Shown: positions 7,379-17,958 of the stretch, piece by piece
Layout: the number at the start of each line of letters is the position of its first letter
Position numbering within the stretch: the stretch's first letter is position 1
Origin: JAAYDY01 sp964500225
GTDB lineage: Bacteria; Planctomycetota; Phycisphaerae; FEN-1346; JAACEH01
Length of the DNA stretch: 35,491 bases
Direction: 5' to 3'
Assembly (NCBI GenBank): GCA_964500225.1
Contig: CAZCOA010000027.1
Span: 1 to 35,491, forward strand
Position numbers and translations under genes: made by a program
The notes under the pieces: generated by a model
The model's input: only the letters and a program-made list of their open reading frames with translations
The model's database searches: none
Told to the model about the DNA's origin: nothing

Positions 7379-8992
7379 TCAGTCCTCGCCGCCCTGGTCG
7401 TCGTCCTCGTCGCTCTCCGGCAGATCCGTTACCACGACGTTCGTCGTCAGCACCAGCCCCGCGATGCTCGCGGCGTTCTGAAGCGCCGTCCGTGTCACCT
7501 TGGCCGGATCGATGATGCCCATCTCCAGCATGTCGCCATACTCGCCCGTCAGAGCGTTGTACCCTTCGGTGGCCTTCATGGCGCGGACCTTCTCGACTAC
7601 GACGCCGCCGTCCAAGCCGCCGTTGGCCGCAATCGTCCGAAGCGGCACCTCCAGCGCCCGGGCCACAATGTCGTACCCGATCCGCTCATCCCCCTCGGCC
7701 TTCTCGCGGGCCGCCTTCACGGCTTCAATCGCACGCAGGCAAACCACGCCGCCGCCAGGCACCACACCCTCTTCCACCGCCGCGCGCGTGGCGTGCAATG
7801 CATCTTCCACACGCGCCTTCTTCTCCTTCACCTCCGCCTCGGTCGCACCGCCGACGTGAATCACCGCCACGCCGCCGGTCAACTTCGCCAGACGTTCCTG
7901 GAGCTTCTCGCGGTCGTAGTCGCTTGTCGTCGTCTCGATCTGCTGACGAATCTGCTCGATCCGCGCCTTCAGATCGCTCTTCTTGCCCGCGCCCTCGACA
8001 ATCGTCGTCGAGTCCTTGCTCACCGTGATCCGCTTCGCCCGGCCCAGCATGCTCAGGTCCACGCTGTCCAGCTTCAGACCCAGGTCCTCGCTGATCACCT
8101 TGCCGCCTGTCAGGATCGCTATGTCCTGCAGCATCGCCTTGCGGCGGTCGCCGAAGCCCGGCGCCTTCACCGCGCACACCTTCAACGCCCCGCGCAGCTT
8201 GTTGATCACCAGCGCCGCCAGGGCCTCGCCCTCGACGTCCTCCGCTATGATCAGCAGCGGCTTGCCCACCGACAGCACACGCTCCAGCAGCGGCACGAAC
8301 TCCTTCAGGTTCGCTATCTTCTTCTCGTGCAGCAGCACCAGGCAGTCTTCCAGCTCCGCCTTCAACGTCTGCGGATTCGTCATGAAGTACGGGCTGATGT
8401 ACCCCCGGTCGAACTCCATGCCTTCGGTGAACTCCAAGGTCGTCTCCAGGCTCTTGCCTTCCTCGACCTCGATCACGCCGTCCTGCCCCACCCGCTCCAT
8501 CGCATCGGCCATCAGCTTGCCGATCTCCGGATCGTTGTTCGCACTGATAGTCGCCACCTTGGCGATGTCCTCGCGGCCCTTGACCTTGCGGCTCTGCTTG
8601 GCAATATGCTCCACGGCTGCCGCCACCGCCGCGTCGATCCCGCGCTGAAGCGCCATCGGGTTCGCTCCGGCCGTCACGTTCTTCAGACCTTCCATGAAGA
8701 TCGCCTCGGCCAGAACCGTCGCCGTCGTGGTCCCGTCCCCGGCGACGTCGCTCGTCTTCGACGCCACCTGGTTGACCATCTTCGCGCCCATGTTCTCGAA
8801 CTTGTCCGGCAGCTCGATCTCCTTGCTCACCGTGACGCCGTCCTTGGTCACCTTCGGCCCGCCGTAGCTGCGCTGAAGGATCACGTTGTTGCCCGTCGGA
8901 CCGAGCGTCGCCTTCACGGCCGCCGCCAGCGTCGAGATGCCCTTGGCGATCTTCTGTCGCGCCTCGTCCGCGTAGAGTATTTGCTTTGCCAT
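7379..8992 (-). CDS. groEL: Chaperonin GroEL, acidic-tail paralogue
   Basis: This 537-residue 60-kDa chaperonin subunit is full length. The equatorial domain has KATLGPTGNNVIL and the ATP-binding VAGDGTTTATVLAEAI. The apical and intermediate regions follow, with GFGDRRKAMLQDIAILTGG, and then VVPGGGVVCLRA and GIIDPAKVTRTALQNAASIAG. Unlike typical GroEL it does not end in GGM repeats. Its last residues are acidic (ESDEDDDQGGED). It lies 27 bases downstream of groES, so this copy is the one most directly coupled to the co-chaperonin. The stop lies three bases from the scaffold gap. A second, GGM-tailed copy lies upstream of groES. Confidence 0.97.
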   Translation of the reverse strand: MAKQILYADEARQKIAKGISTLAAAVKATLGPTGNNVILQRSYGGPKVTKDGVTVSKEIELPDKFENMGAKMVNQVASKTSDVAGDGTTTATVLAEAIFMEGLKNVTAGANPMALQRGIDAAVAAAVEHIAKQSRKVKGREDIAKVATISANNDPEIGKLMADAMERVGQDGVIEVEEGKSLETTLEFTEGMEFDRGYISPYFMTNPQTLKAELEDCLVLLHEKKIANLKEFVPLLERVLSVGKPLLIIAEDVEGEALAALVINKLRGALKVCAVKAPGFGDRRKAMLQDIAILTGGKVISEDLGLKLDSVDLSMLGRAKRITVSKDSTTIVEGAGKKSDLKARIEQIRQQIETTTSDYDREKLQERLAKLTGGVAVIHVGGATEAEVKEKKARVEDALHATRAAVEEGVVPGGGVVCLRAIEAVKAAREKAEGDERIGYDIVARALEVPLRTIAANGGLDGGVVVEKVRAMKATEGYNALTGEYGDMLEMGIIDPAKVTRTALQNAASIAGLVLTTNVVVTDLPESDEDDDQGGED

Positions 8993-9019
8993 CGTTATCG
9001 TCTCCGCCCACTCGTGGGT

Positions 9020-9310
9020 CTACTTCTCGAGTTTCGCCAGAATGTCCGACTCACGAAGGATCACCAGATCCTTGCCGTCGATATTGATCTCCGTGCCGCC
9101 GTACTTCGCATATAGCACCTGGTCGCCCTTGGCCACGCACATCGTCGCACGCTGCCCGTTGTCCAGAAGCTTGCCCGGACCCACGGAAATCACCTTCCCG
9201 CGCTGCGGACGCTCCTTCGCCGTATCCGGAAGCACAATCCCGCCCGCCGTCTTCTCTTCCGCCTCGGCCGGCTCCACCACCACGCGATCATCCAACGGTT
9301 TCAGTGCCAT
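9020..9310 (-). CDS. groES: Co-chaperonin GroES
   Basis: GroES is the heptameric lid of the GroEL folding chamber. The 96-residue protein has the normal length and the family core: MALKPLDDRVVVEPAEAEEKT, then the mobile loop TAGGIVLPDTAKERPQ, which binds GroEL, and VISVGPGK, GDQVLYAKYGGTEI and ILRESDILA. GGAAGGAAGAG precedes the ATG. It is flanked on the same strand by two groEL genes (75 bases after one, 27 bases before the other), so a single GroES may serve both. Confidence 0.97.
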   Translation of the reverse strand: MALKPLDDRVVVEPAEAEEKTAGGIVLPDTAKERPQRGKVISVGPGKLLDNGQRATMCVAKGDQVLYAKYGGTEINIDGKDLVILRESDILAKLEK

Positions 9311-9385
9311 GGTTCTCTTCCTTCCCTGTTATTGCTCTGACCCTTGAAGGTTCCTGATATCACTCGCTCGCCGCACACGCGACGA

Positions 9386-11035
9386 TCACATCATGTCGCC
9401 CATGCCGCCCATGCCGCCCATGCCACCGCCAGGAGGCATCGCAGGCTTCTTCGGCTGCGGCTTCTCGGCGATGCAGGCATCCGTCGTCAGCAGCAGGCCC
9501 GCCACGCTCGCCGCGTTCTGAAGCGCCGTCCGCGTCACCTTGGCCGGGTCCACGATGCCCATCTTCAGCATGTCGCCATACTCGCCCGTGTCGGCGTTGA
9601 ACCCGAAGGCGCCCTTGCCCTCCAACACCTTCCGGGCCACCACGGCGCCTTCGTACCCGGCGTTCTCGGCGATCTGCCGGATCGGCTCTTCCAGCGCCCG
9701 ACGCACAATATCCACGCCCGTCGCCTCGTCGCCCTTGAGCTTCAGGGCGTCCAGCGCCGGCAGGCACCGCAGCAACGCCACGCCGCCGCCCGGCACGATG
9801 CCCTCGGCCACGGCCGCCCGGGTCGCGTGCAGGGCGTCTTCGATCAGCGCCTTGCGGGCCTTCATCTCGCTCTCGGTCATCGCGCCGACGTTGATCTCCG
9901 CCACACCGCCGGCCAGCTTCGCCAGACGCTCCTGGAGCTTCTCGCGGTCGTAGTCGCTCGTCGTCGCGTCGATCTCGCGGCGAATCTGCTCGATGCGCCC
10001 CTGGATCGCCTTCGTGTCGCCGGCACCTTCCAGAATCGTCGTGTTGTCGGCGTCGATCACCACTTTCTTCGCCACGCCCAGGGCCGACATCTTCAGGTTC
10101 TCCAGCTTCGTGCCGAGATCCTTCAGCACCGGCTCCGCGCCCGTCAGAATTGCAATGTCCTGGAGCATGGCCTTGCGACGGTCGCCGTAGCCCGGCGCCT
10201 TCACCGCACACACCTGGATCGTCCCGCGAAGCTTGTTCACCACCAGCGTCGCCAAAGCCTCGCCATCGACGTCCTCGGCGATGATCAACAATGGCTTGCC
10301 CGCCTTCGAAATCTGTTCCAGCAGCGGCACCAGGTTCTTGGCATTCGAGATCTTGTCTTCATGAATCAAAATCAGGCAGTTCTCGAACACGCATTCCATC
10401 CGCTCCGGATCCGTGACGAAGTGCGGCGACAGGTACCCGCGATCGAACTGCATGCCCTCGACGACCTCGACCGTCGTTTCGGTGCCCTTGCCTTCTTCGA
10501 TCGTGATGACGCCGTCCTTGCCCACCTTCTTCAGGGCTTCGGCCAACTGCTTGCCGACTTCCTTGTCGCCGTTGGCGCTGATCGTGCCGATCTGAATAAT
10601 CTCCTGGTCGGAGTTCACATTGATCGGCTTGGCCAGCTTGGCCAACTCCTCGACCACCGCGTCCACGGCCTTCTGAATGCCGCGGTTCAGCGCCATGGCG
10701 CTGGCGCCGGCCGTGATGTTCTTCAGCGCCTCGCGGAAGATCGCCTCCGTCAGCACCGTCGCCGTCGTGGTGCCGTCGCCGGCCACGTCGCTGGTCTTCG
10801 AGGCCGCCTGCTTCACGAGCTGCGCGCCCATGTTCTCGTACTTGTCCTTCAGCTCGATTTCCTCGGCCACCGAGACGCCGTCCTTGGTCACGGTCGGGGC
10901 TCCCCATCCTTTGTCGAGGATGGCGTTGCGCCCCCGCGGCCCCAGGGTGCTCTTGACCGCGTCGGCAAGCTTCGTGACCCCGCGCATCAGGGCCGCACGG
11001 GCCTCGCTGTCGAACGCCAACATCTTAGGTGCCAT
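9386..11035 (-). CDS. groEL: Chaperonin GroEL, GGM-tail paralogue
   Basis: This second complete chaperonin subunit is 549 residues from the ATG at 11035, which has GGGAGG about 11 bases upstream. The open frame extends to 11116 but that part is unlike GroEL. It has STLGPRGRNAILDKGWG, VAGDGTTTATVLTEAIF, GYGDRRKAMLQDIAILTGA and IVPGGGVALLR, and ends in GGGMGGMGGMGDMM, the classical flexible tail inside the folding cavity. It differs clearly from the other copy, for example KSTLGPRGRNAI against KATLGPTGNNVI, so this is an old duplication rather than a recent one. Planctomycetes often carry several groEL genes. It is first in the apparent chaperone transcript and has palindromes in its upstream region. 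Confidence 0.96.
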   Translation of the reverse strand: MAPKMLAFDSEARAALMRGVTKLADAVKSTLGPRGRNAILDKGWGAPTVTKDGVSVAEEIELKDKYENMGAQLVKQAASKTSDVAGDGTTTATVLTEAIFREALKNITAGASAMALNRGIQKAVDAVVEELAKLAKPINVNSDQEIIQIGTISANGDKEVGKQLAEALKKVGKDGVITIEEGKGTETTVEVVEGMQFDRGYLSPHFVTDPERMECVFENCLILIHEDKISNAKNLVPLLEQISKAGKPLLIIAEDVDGEALATLVVNKLRGTIQVCAVKAPGYGDRRKAMLQDIAILTGAEPVLKDLGTKLENLKMSALGVAKKVVIDADNTTILEGAGDTKAIQGRIEQIRREIDATTSDYDREKLQERLAKLAGGVAEINVGAMTESEMKARKALIEDALHATRAAVAEGIVPGGGVALLRCLPALDALKLKGDEATGVDIVRRALEEPIRQIAENAGYEGAVVARKVLEGKGAFGFNADTGEYGDMLKMGIVDPAKVTRTALQNAASVAGLLLTTDACIAEKPQPKKPAMPPGGGMGGMGGMGDMM

Positions 11036-11289
11036 GGCTGCTGCATCCTCCCTTTCTGTCGAAAACTCGGTTGCTGCCCACGTTTCCGGCCCCACGGCCC
11101 CTGGCGGAGCACCCACACGCGGCCGGAAACCTTCCTTCTACCACGCCCACCCCTCGCCCGCAAGGCGCAAACGGTGAGCGGTCTGAATGCCATGCCTTTC
11201 GCAAAGTGCGTGCCACACGAGGACCAGACACGTCAAAAACGCCGTAAATCCCCATTTCCAAGACTCTTACGCCTATTCTCGACGCCACC

Positions 11290-11386
11290 GGAGAAATCTC
11301 CACCGCCAACAAAGAACTGCCATTTTGGCAGAACACCCCCTCCGCCGGCCTCCCCCTTTGGCAGAACCGACGTGGCGTCCTGCCAA
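11290..11386. promoter_or_regulatory. Cluster of palindromes, possible operator for groEL
   Basis: Three dyads lie in 97 bases: GGAGA-AA-TCTCC (11290-11301), CTGCCA-TTT-TGGCAG (11317-11331) and TTGGCAG-N15-CTGCCAA (11358-11386). The last two share the half-site TTGGCAG/CTGCCAA, giving four half-sites. TTTGGCAGAAC occurs twice in the same orientation, 32 bases apart. This looks like a regulator-binding region, but no regulator is identified. Confidence 0.4.
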
Positions 11387-11439
11387 TACATGTCATCCCA
11401 ACGCCGGATCGCCCGTGCTGTCACCGGACCAGAAACTGC

Positions 11440-11467
11440 TTGCCGTTCACACCGCACCCACTATAAT
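11440..11467 (+). promoter_or_regulatory. Promoter for the lipoprotein gene
   Basis: TTGCCG (11440-11445), a 16-base spacer and a perfect TATAAT (11462-11467) lie 58 bases before the ATG at 11526. GGAGAACAGGAG just before the ATG serves as ribosome binding site. Confidence 0.65.
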
Positions 11468-11525
11468 TGCGGGCTGCGGTGGATGACCTAGCCGCAGGAA
11501 ATCCCCTGGAGAACAGGAGAAAACC

Positions 11526-12557
11526 ATGAGCAGGCGATCGGCGTGGTTGACGGTGTGGGCAATGGCATTGGCGGTCCTGACGGCCGCGAGCATCGGCGGG
11601 TGCAAGTCCTCGCCGCCCGAGGAAGACCCCAACGCCGAGCCGACCGGCCCCTACGCCGAAATCGACCGGCTGCTGCCACGGCTGCCGGCCATGCCGCCTT
11701 GGAAATTCGACGGCCGCGCACAGCACTACGCCGATGTCGCCCGCGTTGCCGCCGATCCGACCGGCCTCGTCGATATCGCCGCCAGCGAACTTGGGGCCGC
11801 CGATGCCGCCCTGTTCCAGGAATGCGGCTACAAGATGTCGGTCGTCCGCAAGTACAAGCACCCCGATTCGCCGCAGACGCTTGTCGTGGCAATTCACGAG
11901 ATGAACGATGGCGATGCCGCCTTTGCCGCCTATTCGGTTGTCGCCCAGGGCAAGCCCCTGTCGGGCAACTGGCTGGCCGGCAAGCAGCTCGACACCGTCG
12001 GCGTTGCCGCAACCGCGGGTGCCCCGGCCGTCGCGAACTCGTCAAAGATCGTATTCGTCAAGGGCCGCTACATCGTCACAGTGGACCACCGCGGCGCGAC
12101 GGTGCCGAGCGCCAAACCCGTGGCCGACCTGGTGGCCCAGAACATCTTCAGCGGCGCGCTGAAGCCGGCCCTGGTCCGCGACCTGCCGACGGGTCGCATG
12201 GTGCCCGGAAGCGAGCTGTACGTGACGGGCCGCCTGGCGTTGGACCGCATCAAGGGGCAATTGGGCCCGGCGGGCGAATTGTTGACGCCGGCCGTGATCG
12301 GCAGCGGCCAGATGGCTGTGGCCACCTACGAAGCCGAGGGACGGATGAACACGATTTTCGTGATCCGTTACCCGTCGCTGGGTGCCGAAGCAGCCGAGGC
12401 CACCCTCAAGGGCGCCCTGGCTACGGCCCCCGCCCCGCTGGTCAACAGCATCGCCTTCCAGGCCGTCGGCAACACGCACCTGGTCGGCACCCTGACGCGT
12501 CAAGACGAATGCTTCCTAGTGGTCCTCGGCGCCCTGATCGCGATCCTCGGGGGCTGA
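11526..12557 (+). CDS. Predicted lipoprotein of unknown function
   Basis: The 343-residue protein has a type II signal peptide: two arginines near the start, a hydrophobic core, then the lipobox SIGGC with the modified cysteine at residue 26. A polar linker and a globular domain follow, with segments such as LFQECGYKMSVVRKYKHP and FVKGRYIVTVDHRG. These resemble planctomycete and acidobacterial lipoproteins grouped under DUF6599; I offer that match only as a weak recollection. The last 12 residues are hydrophobic (VVLGALIAILGG), which is unusual for a lipoprotein and could be a second membrane contact. It stands alone on the plus strand between groEL and rho, with its own promoter. Confidence 0.8.
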   Translation: MSRRSAWLTVWAMALAVLTAASIGGCKSSPPEEDPNAEPTGPYAEIDRLLPRLPAMPPWKFDGRAQHYADVARVAADPTGLVDIAASELGAADAALFQECGYKMSVVRKYKHPDSPQTLVVAIHEMNDGDAAFAAYSVVAQGKPLSGNWLAGKQLDTVGVAATAGAPAVANSSKIVFVKGRYIVTVDHRGATVPSAKPVADLVAQNIFSGALKPALVRDLPTGRMVPGSELYVTGRLALDRIKGQLGPAGELLTPAVIGSGQMAVATYEAEGRMNTIFVIRYPSLGAEAAEATLKGALATAPAPLVNSIAFQAVGNTHLVGTLTRQDECFLVVLGALIAILGG

Positions 12558-12564
12558 CGCGACT

Positions 12565-12589
12565 GGGGGGGCTCGTGCGAGCCGCCCCC
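12565..12589. terminator. Bidirectional GC hairpin between lipoprotein gene and rho
   Basis: A run of seven G and CTCG pairs with CGAGCCGCCCCC across a 2-base loop, with one bulged base. It lies between convergent stops at 12557 and 12632. No U tract follows on either strand. Confidence 0.55.
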
Positions 12590-12631
12590 GCGGATTCTCC
12601 GTGTGTCCGGCAACCGCGATGCGTCAGCCTG

Positions 12632-14023
<1,392 letters not shown>

Positions 14024-14112
14024 GACTGACTACCCCATATCTAAGGTTGACCTGATCCGTGTACCGGCTCGCCACGGGCACAACAGCCCGTCACCACAGG
14101 GCCGGTCACATG

Positions 14113-14757
14113 TCATCGGGAAGAGTGCCGCTCGCGACAGAGGGTCAGCAGCCGGCGGGCCTCGGCGACAAGATGGTCGAGTCCGGCTGCATTCTCGCAG
14201 ACCTCATCGGCCATCGCGCGCTTGCGGCTTAACGGAATCTGCCTGGCCTCGCGACGAAGGACCTCGTCCCAGTCCCAGCCCCTGGTACGTTTCACACGCT
14301 CCTGCCGCACATCGTCCGGGGCATCCACGAAGACGACGGCGTCGCACAACTCGTTCATGCCGCTCTCGAACAGCAGCGCGGCGTCCAGCACCACCGCCGG
14401 CACGCGACCGTCCGAACGGTCGGCCCGCGCCGCGGCCTCCAGCACCCGCCGGCGAAACTCGCCCCACAGGGCGGCGCCGACGATCGCGTTGAGCCGCGAC
14501 GTCGCCGCCTCGTCGGCAAACGCCCGCGCCGCCAGACGCGACCGATCCACGGCCCCATCGGCGCCGAGGATGCCCTCGCCGAACGCCTCGACCAGCCCGC
14601 GGCGAACGTCCTCGCGACCGAGCATCTCGTGCCCCATCCGGTCGGCGTCGATTCGCACGCAGCCCAGGTCCGCCATGGCCGCCGCCAGGGCCGACTTGCC
14701 GCTGCCGATGCCGCCGACAATGCCGAGGATGGGCGTCTTGCGTTCGGTTACAGACAT
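14113..14757 (-). CDS. coaE: Dephospho-CoA kinase
   Basis: CoaE phosphorylates the ribose 3'-OH of dephospho-CoA, the last step of coenzyme A synthesis. The 214-residue protein begins with the P-loop GIVGGIGSGKSALA and continues with the family segments CVRIDADRMGHEML, VVLDAALLFESGMNELCDAVVFVDAP and RQERVKRTRGWDWDEVLRREA. The length is normal. It lies 127 bases downstream of polA on the same strand and upstream of rho; polA-coaE neighbourhoods occur in other bacteria. The 127-base spacer contains a small hairpin ATCGCC-N5-GGCGAT and no recognisable gene. Confidence 0.95.
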   Translation of the reverse strand: MSVTERKTPILGIVGGIGSGKSALAAAMADLGCVRIDADRMGHEMLGREDVRRGLVEAFGEGILGADGAVDRSRLAARAFADEAATSRLNAIVGAALWGEFRRRVLEAAARADRSDGRVPAVVLDAALLFESGMNELCDAVVFVDAPDDVRQERVKRTRGWDWDEVLRREARQIPLSRKRAMADEVCENAAGLDHLVAEARRLLTLCRERHSSR

Positions 14758-14884
14758 TTCGTCCCGCTTTGCCTCACAAGCTGCGTCCGCCGCATGCGAC
14801 CATCGCCTCGTGGGCGATCGATCGGGTTGCAGCGGATGATTACGTGCTGATGGTCTATGCCGGCTGTCCGCGCGGCCCTGGCGG

Positions 14885-17566
14885 TCATTTCGCCTCCCGC
14901 CAGTTGGGCCCGGTGGCCACGTCCACCTTCATCGGGACGTTGAGCTTCAGCGCCGAGGTCATCTCCTCGACGATCATCGCCTGTTCCTCCTCGACGGCCG
15001 CCTTGGGCACTTCGAAGACCAACTCGTCGTGAACCTGGAGGATCATCCGCGAGGGGCGACCCTCGTCGTCGATGCGTCGGTCGATGGCCACCATGGCCAC
15101 CTTGATCAGGTCGGCGGCCGATCCCTGGAGCACCGTGTTGAACGCCGCACGCTCGTTGTTGGTCCACCGCTTGGCGTCGGTAAACTTGACGCCCGGCGTG
15201 GGCCGGCGGCGGCCCAGAATCGTCACCACATAGCCATCGGCCATGGCCCGTTCGAGGACGGCGTCCATAAACTCGCGAACACGCGTGTAGCGGGCGAAGT
15301 ACGCGTCGATGAAGGCCTGGGCCTCGCCTACCGAAATCCCCAGGTCGCGCGACAGGCCGTAGGCGGTCTTGCCGTAGATGAGGCCGAAGTTGACGGCCTT
15401 GGCTCGGCTGCGCTGCTCGGCGGTCACTTGGTCCTGCGGCACGCCGAAAATCTCCGACGCCACGAACGCGTGGATGTCCAGGTCGCGGGCGAAGGCGTCG
15501 AGCAGGAACGGATCCTGGCTGAAGTGGGCCAGCAGCCGCAACTCCACCTGGCTGTAGTCGGCCGACAGCAGCACGTCGCGCTGCGGGTCGGCCGGAACGA
15601 AGGCGGCGCGGATGCGGCGGCCCTCGTCGCTGCGGACCGGTATGTTCTGAAGGTTCGGATCGCTCGAACTCAGCCGCCCGGTCGCCACCGCCGCCTGGTT
15701 GAACGAGGCGTGAATGCGGCCGGTCGTCGGATGGATCAGTTGCGGCAGGGCGTCCACGTAGGTGCCCTTGAGCTTCGCCAGGGTGCGGTATTGGAGCACC
15801 TTGGCCGGCAGCGGATGCACGGCCGCCAGCGATTCCAGCGTGAACGAGTCGGTGCTGACGCCGGTCTTGGTCTTCTTGACGGGCTTCAGGCCCAGCTCGT
15901 GGAACAGCACTTCGCCAAGCTGTTTCGGCGAGTCGATATTGAACTGGCGGCCGGCCAGCCTGTGAATCTCCTCGCGCAAGGCCTCCATGCGGCGGCCGAA
16001 CGTCTCGCTCAACTCCGCCAGCAGGTTCAGGTCCACGGCAACCCCGCGACGCTCCATCTTTTCCAGCACGCGAACTAGCGGCATCTCCACCTGGTCGAAG
16101 AGCCGCCGCAGGTCCGCCTCGGCGGCAAAACGGGCGTTGAACCGCTCGTACAGCCGCCATGTCATCTCGGCGTCTTCGGCCGCATAGTACGTGATCTGCG
16201 CCAGCGGCACCTGGTCCATCGTGCACTGCCCACCGCCGCGTTTCTTCTCGCCGATCAGGTCCGTGATCGGCATCGCGCGATACCCCAGATGCTCGGCGGC
16301 CAGGGCGTCGAGAGCGTGACTGCGGTTGCCGGGGTCCAGCAGATACGAGGCGATCATCGTGTCAAAGAGCGGCCCCTCGACCGTCAGGCCCGCCGTGCCC
16401 AAGGCGGCCAGGTCGAACTTGGCGTTATGGGCCACCTTCAGCGACTGCCGCGACCGCAGCACCGGACCGAGCACCGCCCGGACCGTGTCCAGGTCCAGCA
16501 CCGCCTCGCCCTCGGGAGCCATTACTGGCACATACCAGCCGAAGCCCTGCCCCGTCGAGAAACTCAGCCCCACCAGCCGGTCGCGCAGCGGATCCAGCCC
16601 CGTCAGTTCGGTGTCGAAGGCGAAGGCCTCGGCCTTGGCCAGTGCCGCGGCCAGACACTTCAAAGAAGCTTCGTCGGCGACACACTCGAACCGCTGCTCG
16701 TGACGCGACGCTTCGGCAGGCGTTTCAAACTGCTCGGCAAGCTTCTTGAACGCCAGCCGCTGGAACAGGGCGGCCACCCGTGGACGGTCTGCCTCGGCCA
16801 CCGTCAGATCCGTATAGGTTAGATCGGTGGGCAGGTCGCTTTTGAGAGTGGCCAGCTCGCGGCTCATGCGGGCCTGGTCGGCGTATTGGCGAAGATTCTC
16901 GCCCATCTTGCCCTTGATCTCGCCGGCGTGGGCCAGAATCTCGTCCATCGACCCATATTGCTGGAGCAAGGCCACGGCCCGCTTCTCGCCGATGCCCGGC
17001 ACCCCAGGAATGTTGTCGGACGCATCGCCCATGAGGCCAAGCCAATCGGGCACCTGCTCGGGCCGCAGCCCCTTCTCGGCCATCAGCCACGCCTCGTCCA
17101 GGGTCTGGTCCTTGCGGGTGTCGAACAGAACCACGCCGGGGCCCAGTAGTTGCATCAGGTCCTTGTCGCGCGAGACGATCACCACCTGACACCCGTCGCG
17201 GCGGGCCTGTTCGGTAAACAGGGCCACGAGGTCGTCGGCCTCGTAGCCGGGCATCTCGACCACGCGGACCCCAAGGGCCCGCAGAATCTCCTTGCTGCGG
17301 CCGATTTGCGGGACTAGGTCGTCGGGCATCGGCTTGCGCGTGAGCTTGTAATCGGCGAAAGCCTTCTTGCGGAAGGTCTCCTCGGGGCCGTCGTAAACAG
17401 CAGCCAGGTAGTCGGGCCGCTTGTCGCGCAGGATCTTCAGGACGGCCTGAACGAAGCCGAAGACGGCTCCGGTGGGTTCGCCGTCGGGCGCAGTCAGGTT
17501 GGGAATCGCGAAGTACGAAGCGTACAGATGCGAATGCGAGTCGAGAATATAGAGCGTTTTGGGCAT
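14885..17566 (-). CDS. polA: DNA polymerase I
   Basis: This 893-residue PolI has all three activities by motif. The 5' nuclease domain occupies about 1-290 (YEADDLVALFTEQA, VSRDKDLMQLLGPG, GDASDNIPGVPGIGEKRA). The 3'-5' proofreading domain retains FDTELTGLDP, HNAKFDLAAL and the YYAAEDAEMTW motif, so its carboxylates appear intact. The polymerase domain has motif A SADYSQVELRLLAHFS, motif B AKAVNFGLIYGKTAYGL with the Phe that disfavours dideoxynucleotides, and motif C QVHDELVFE. The N-terminus reads LDSHSHLY where many family members have a Gly-Ser-Ser stretch. No strong ribosome binding site precedes the ATG at 17566. A promoter 350 bases upstream would give a long leader. Confidence 0.97.
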   Translation of the reverse strand: MPKTLYILDSHSHLYASYFAIPNLTAPDGEPTGAVFGFVQAVLKILRDKRPDYLAAVYDGPEETFRKKAFADYKLTRKPMPDDLVPQIGRSKEILRALGVRVVEMPGYEADDLVALFTEQARRDGCQVVIVSRDKDLMQLLGPGVVLFDTRKDQTLDEAWLMAEKGLRPEQVPDWLGLMGDASDNIPGVPGIGEKRAVALLQQYGSMDEILAHAGEIKGKMGENLRQYADQARMSRELATLKSDLPTDLTYTDLTVAEADRPRVAALFQRLAFKKLAEQFETPAEASRHEQRFECVADEASLKCLAAALAKAEAFAFDTELTGLDPLRDRLVGLSFSTGQGFGWYVPVMAPEGEAVLDLDTVRAVLGPVLRSRQSLKVAHNAKFDLAALGTAGLTVEGPLFDTMIASYLLDPGNRSHALDALAAEHLGYRAMPITDLIGEKKRGGGQCTMDQVPLAQITYYAAEDAEMTWRLYERFNARFAAEADLRRLFDQVEMPLVRVLEKMERRGVAVDLNLLAELSETFGRRMEALREEIHRLAGRQFNIDSPKQLGEVLFHELGLKPVKKTKTGVSTDSFTLESLAAVHPLPAKVLQYRTLAKLKGTYVDALPQLIHPTTGRIHASFNQAAVATGRLSSSDPNLQNIPVRSDEGRRIRAAFVPADPQRDVLLSADYSQVELRLLAHFSQDPFLLDAFARDLDIHAFVASEIFGVPQDQVTAEQRSRAKAVNFGLIYGKTAYGLSRDLGISVGEAQAFIDAYFARYTRVREFMDAVLERAMADGYVVTILGRRRPTPGVKFTDAKRWTNNERAAFNTVLQGSAADLIKVAMVAIDRRIDDEGRPSRMILQVHDELVFEVPKAAVEEEQAMIVEEMTSALKLNVPMKVDVATGPNWREAK

Positions 17567-17915
17567 GCCGCGCGTATAATGTGGTGGTTGGACGGTGGTC
17601 AGAACCCGGAACCCAAGGGCCCAAGGTGGGCCGCCGGTCCGGATTGGGAGTTGTCATAGCGGAATCGGTGAACTCTCCCCGGCCGGCCTTCGTGCCGACC
17701 GTCAACTCTTGATTCTCTATCTGGAAACGTCATCCTCAAGCATCAACCGCATCAGGAAAGACGGGACCGCACCCGTCCATCGCACCAACACAGAGAGGAA
17801 CCTCGGTAAGCCAACCGGTGTCTCGTGTGGGGTAAAATGCCTGGAAGACTCATGCAGGAACGGCGAACGCCTGATCGCCCATACTGGGGCCCCCGGGCCC
17901 CCTGAAACACTTCTA

Positions 17916-17944
17916 AGTCTAGCCCGAATCCATGCATCGGTCAA
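17916..17944 (-). promoter_or_regulatory. Candidate promoter reading toward polA
   Basis: Minus-strand TTGACC (17944-17939), a 17-base spacer and TAGACT (17921-17916). If used for polA it gives a leader of about 340 bases with several hairpins; it could instead drive an independent small RNA. Confidence 0.5.
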
Positions 17945-17958
17945 GTGGTATTTTTTGG

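Larger units (their letters stand above)
11036..11525. other. Divergent intergenic region between groEL and a lipoprotein gene
   Basis: The 490 non-coding bases hold a TTGCGG-N17-TAGAAG promoter candidate on the minus strand (11164-11136), the palindromes described separately (11290-11386), and the plus-strand promoter at 11440-11467. Short frames here show no recognisable protein. I see no CIRCE (TTAGCACTC-N9-GAGTGCTAA) or HAIR element. Confidence 0.6.

Noticed and set aside
9344..11491. A 715-codon open frame on the plus strand
   Set aside because: It is antisense to the GGM-tailed groEL, which is unmistakable. The translated sequence is His/Arg/Leu-rich with no domain.
11036..11525. A CIRCE or HAIR heat-shock operator at groEL
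   Set aside because: Neither consensus is present in this region or before groES; only the unrelated palindromes are seen.
17720..17912. A 6S, SRP, RNase P or tmRNA gene on the minus strand
   Set aside because: The promoter and hairpins are suggestive, but none of the conserved cores of these RNAs can be found, and the ends do not pair.
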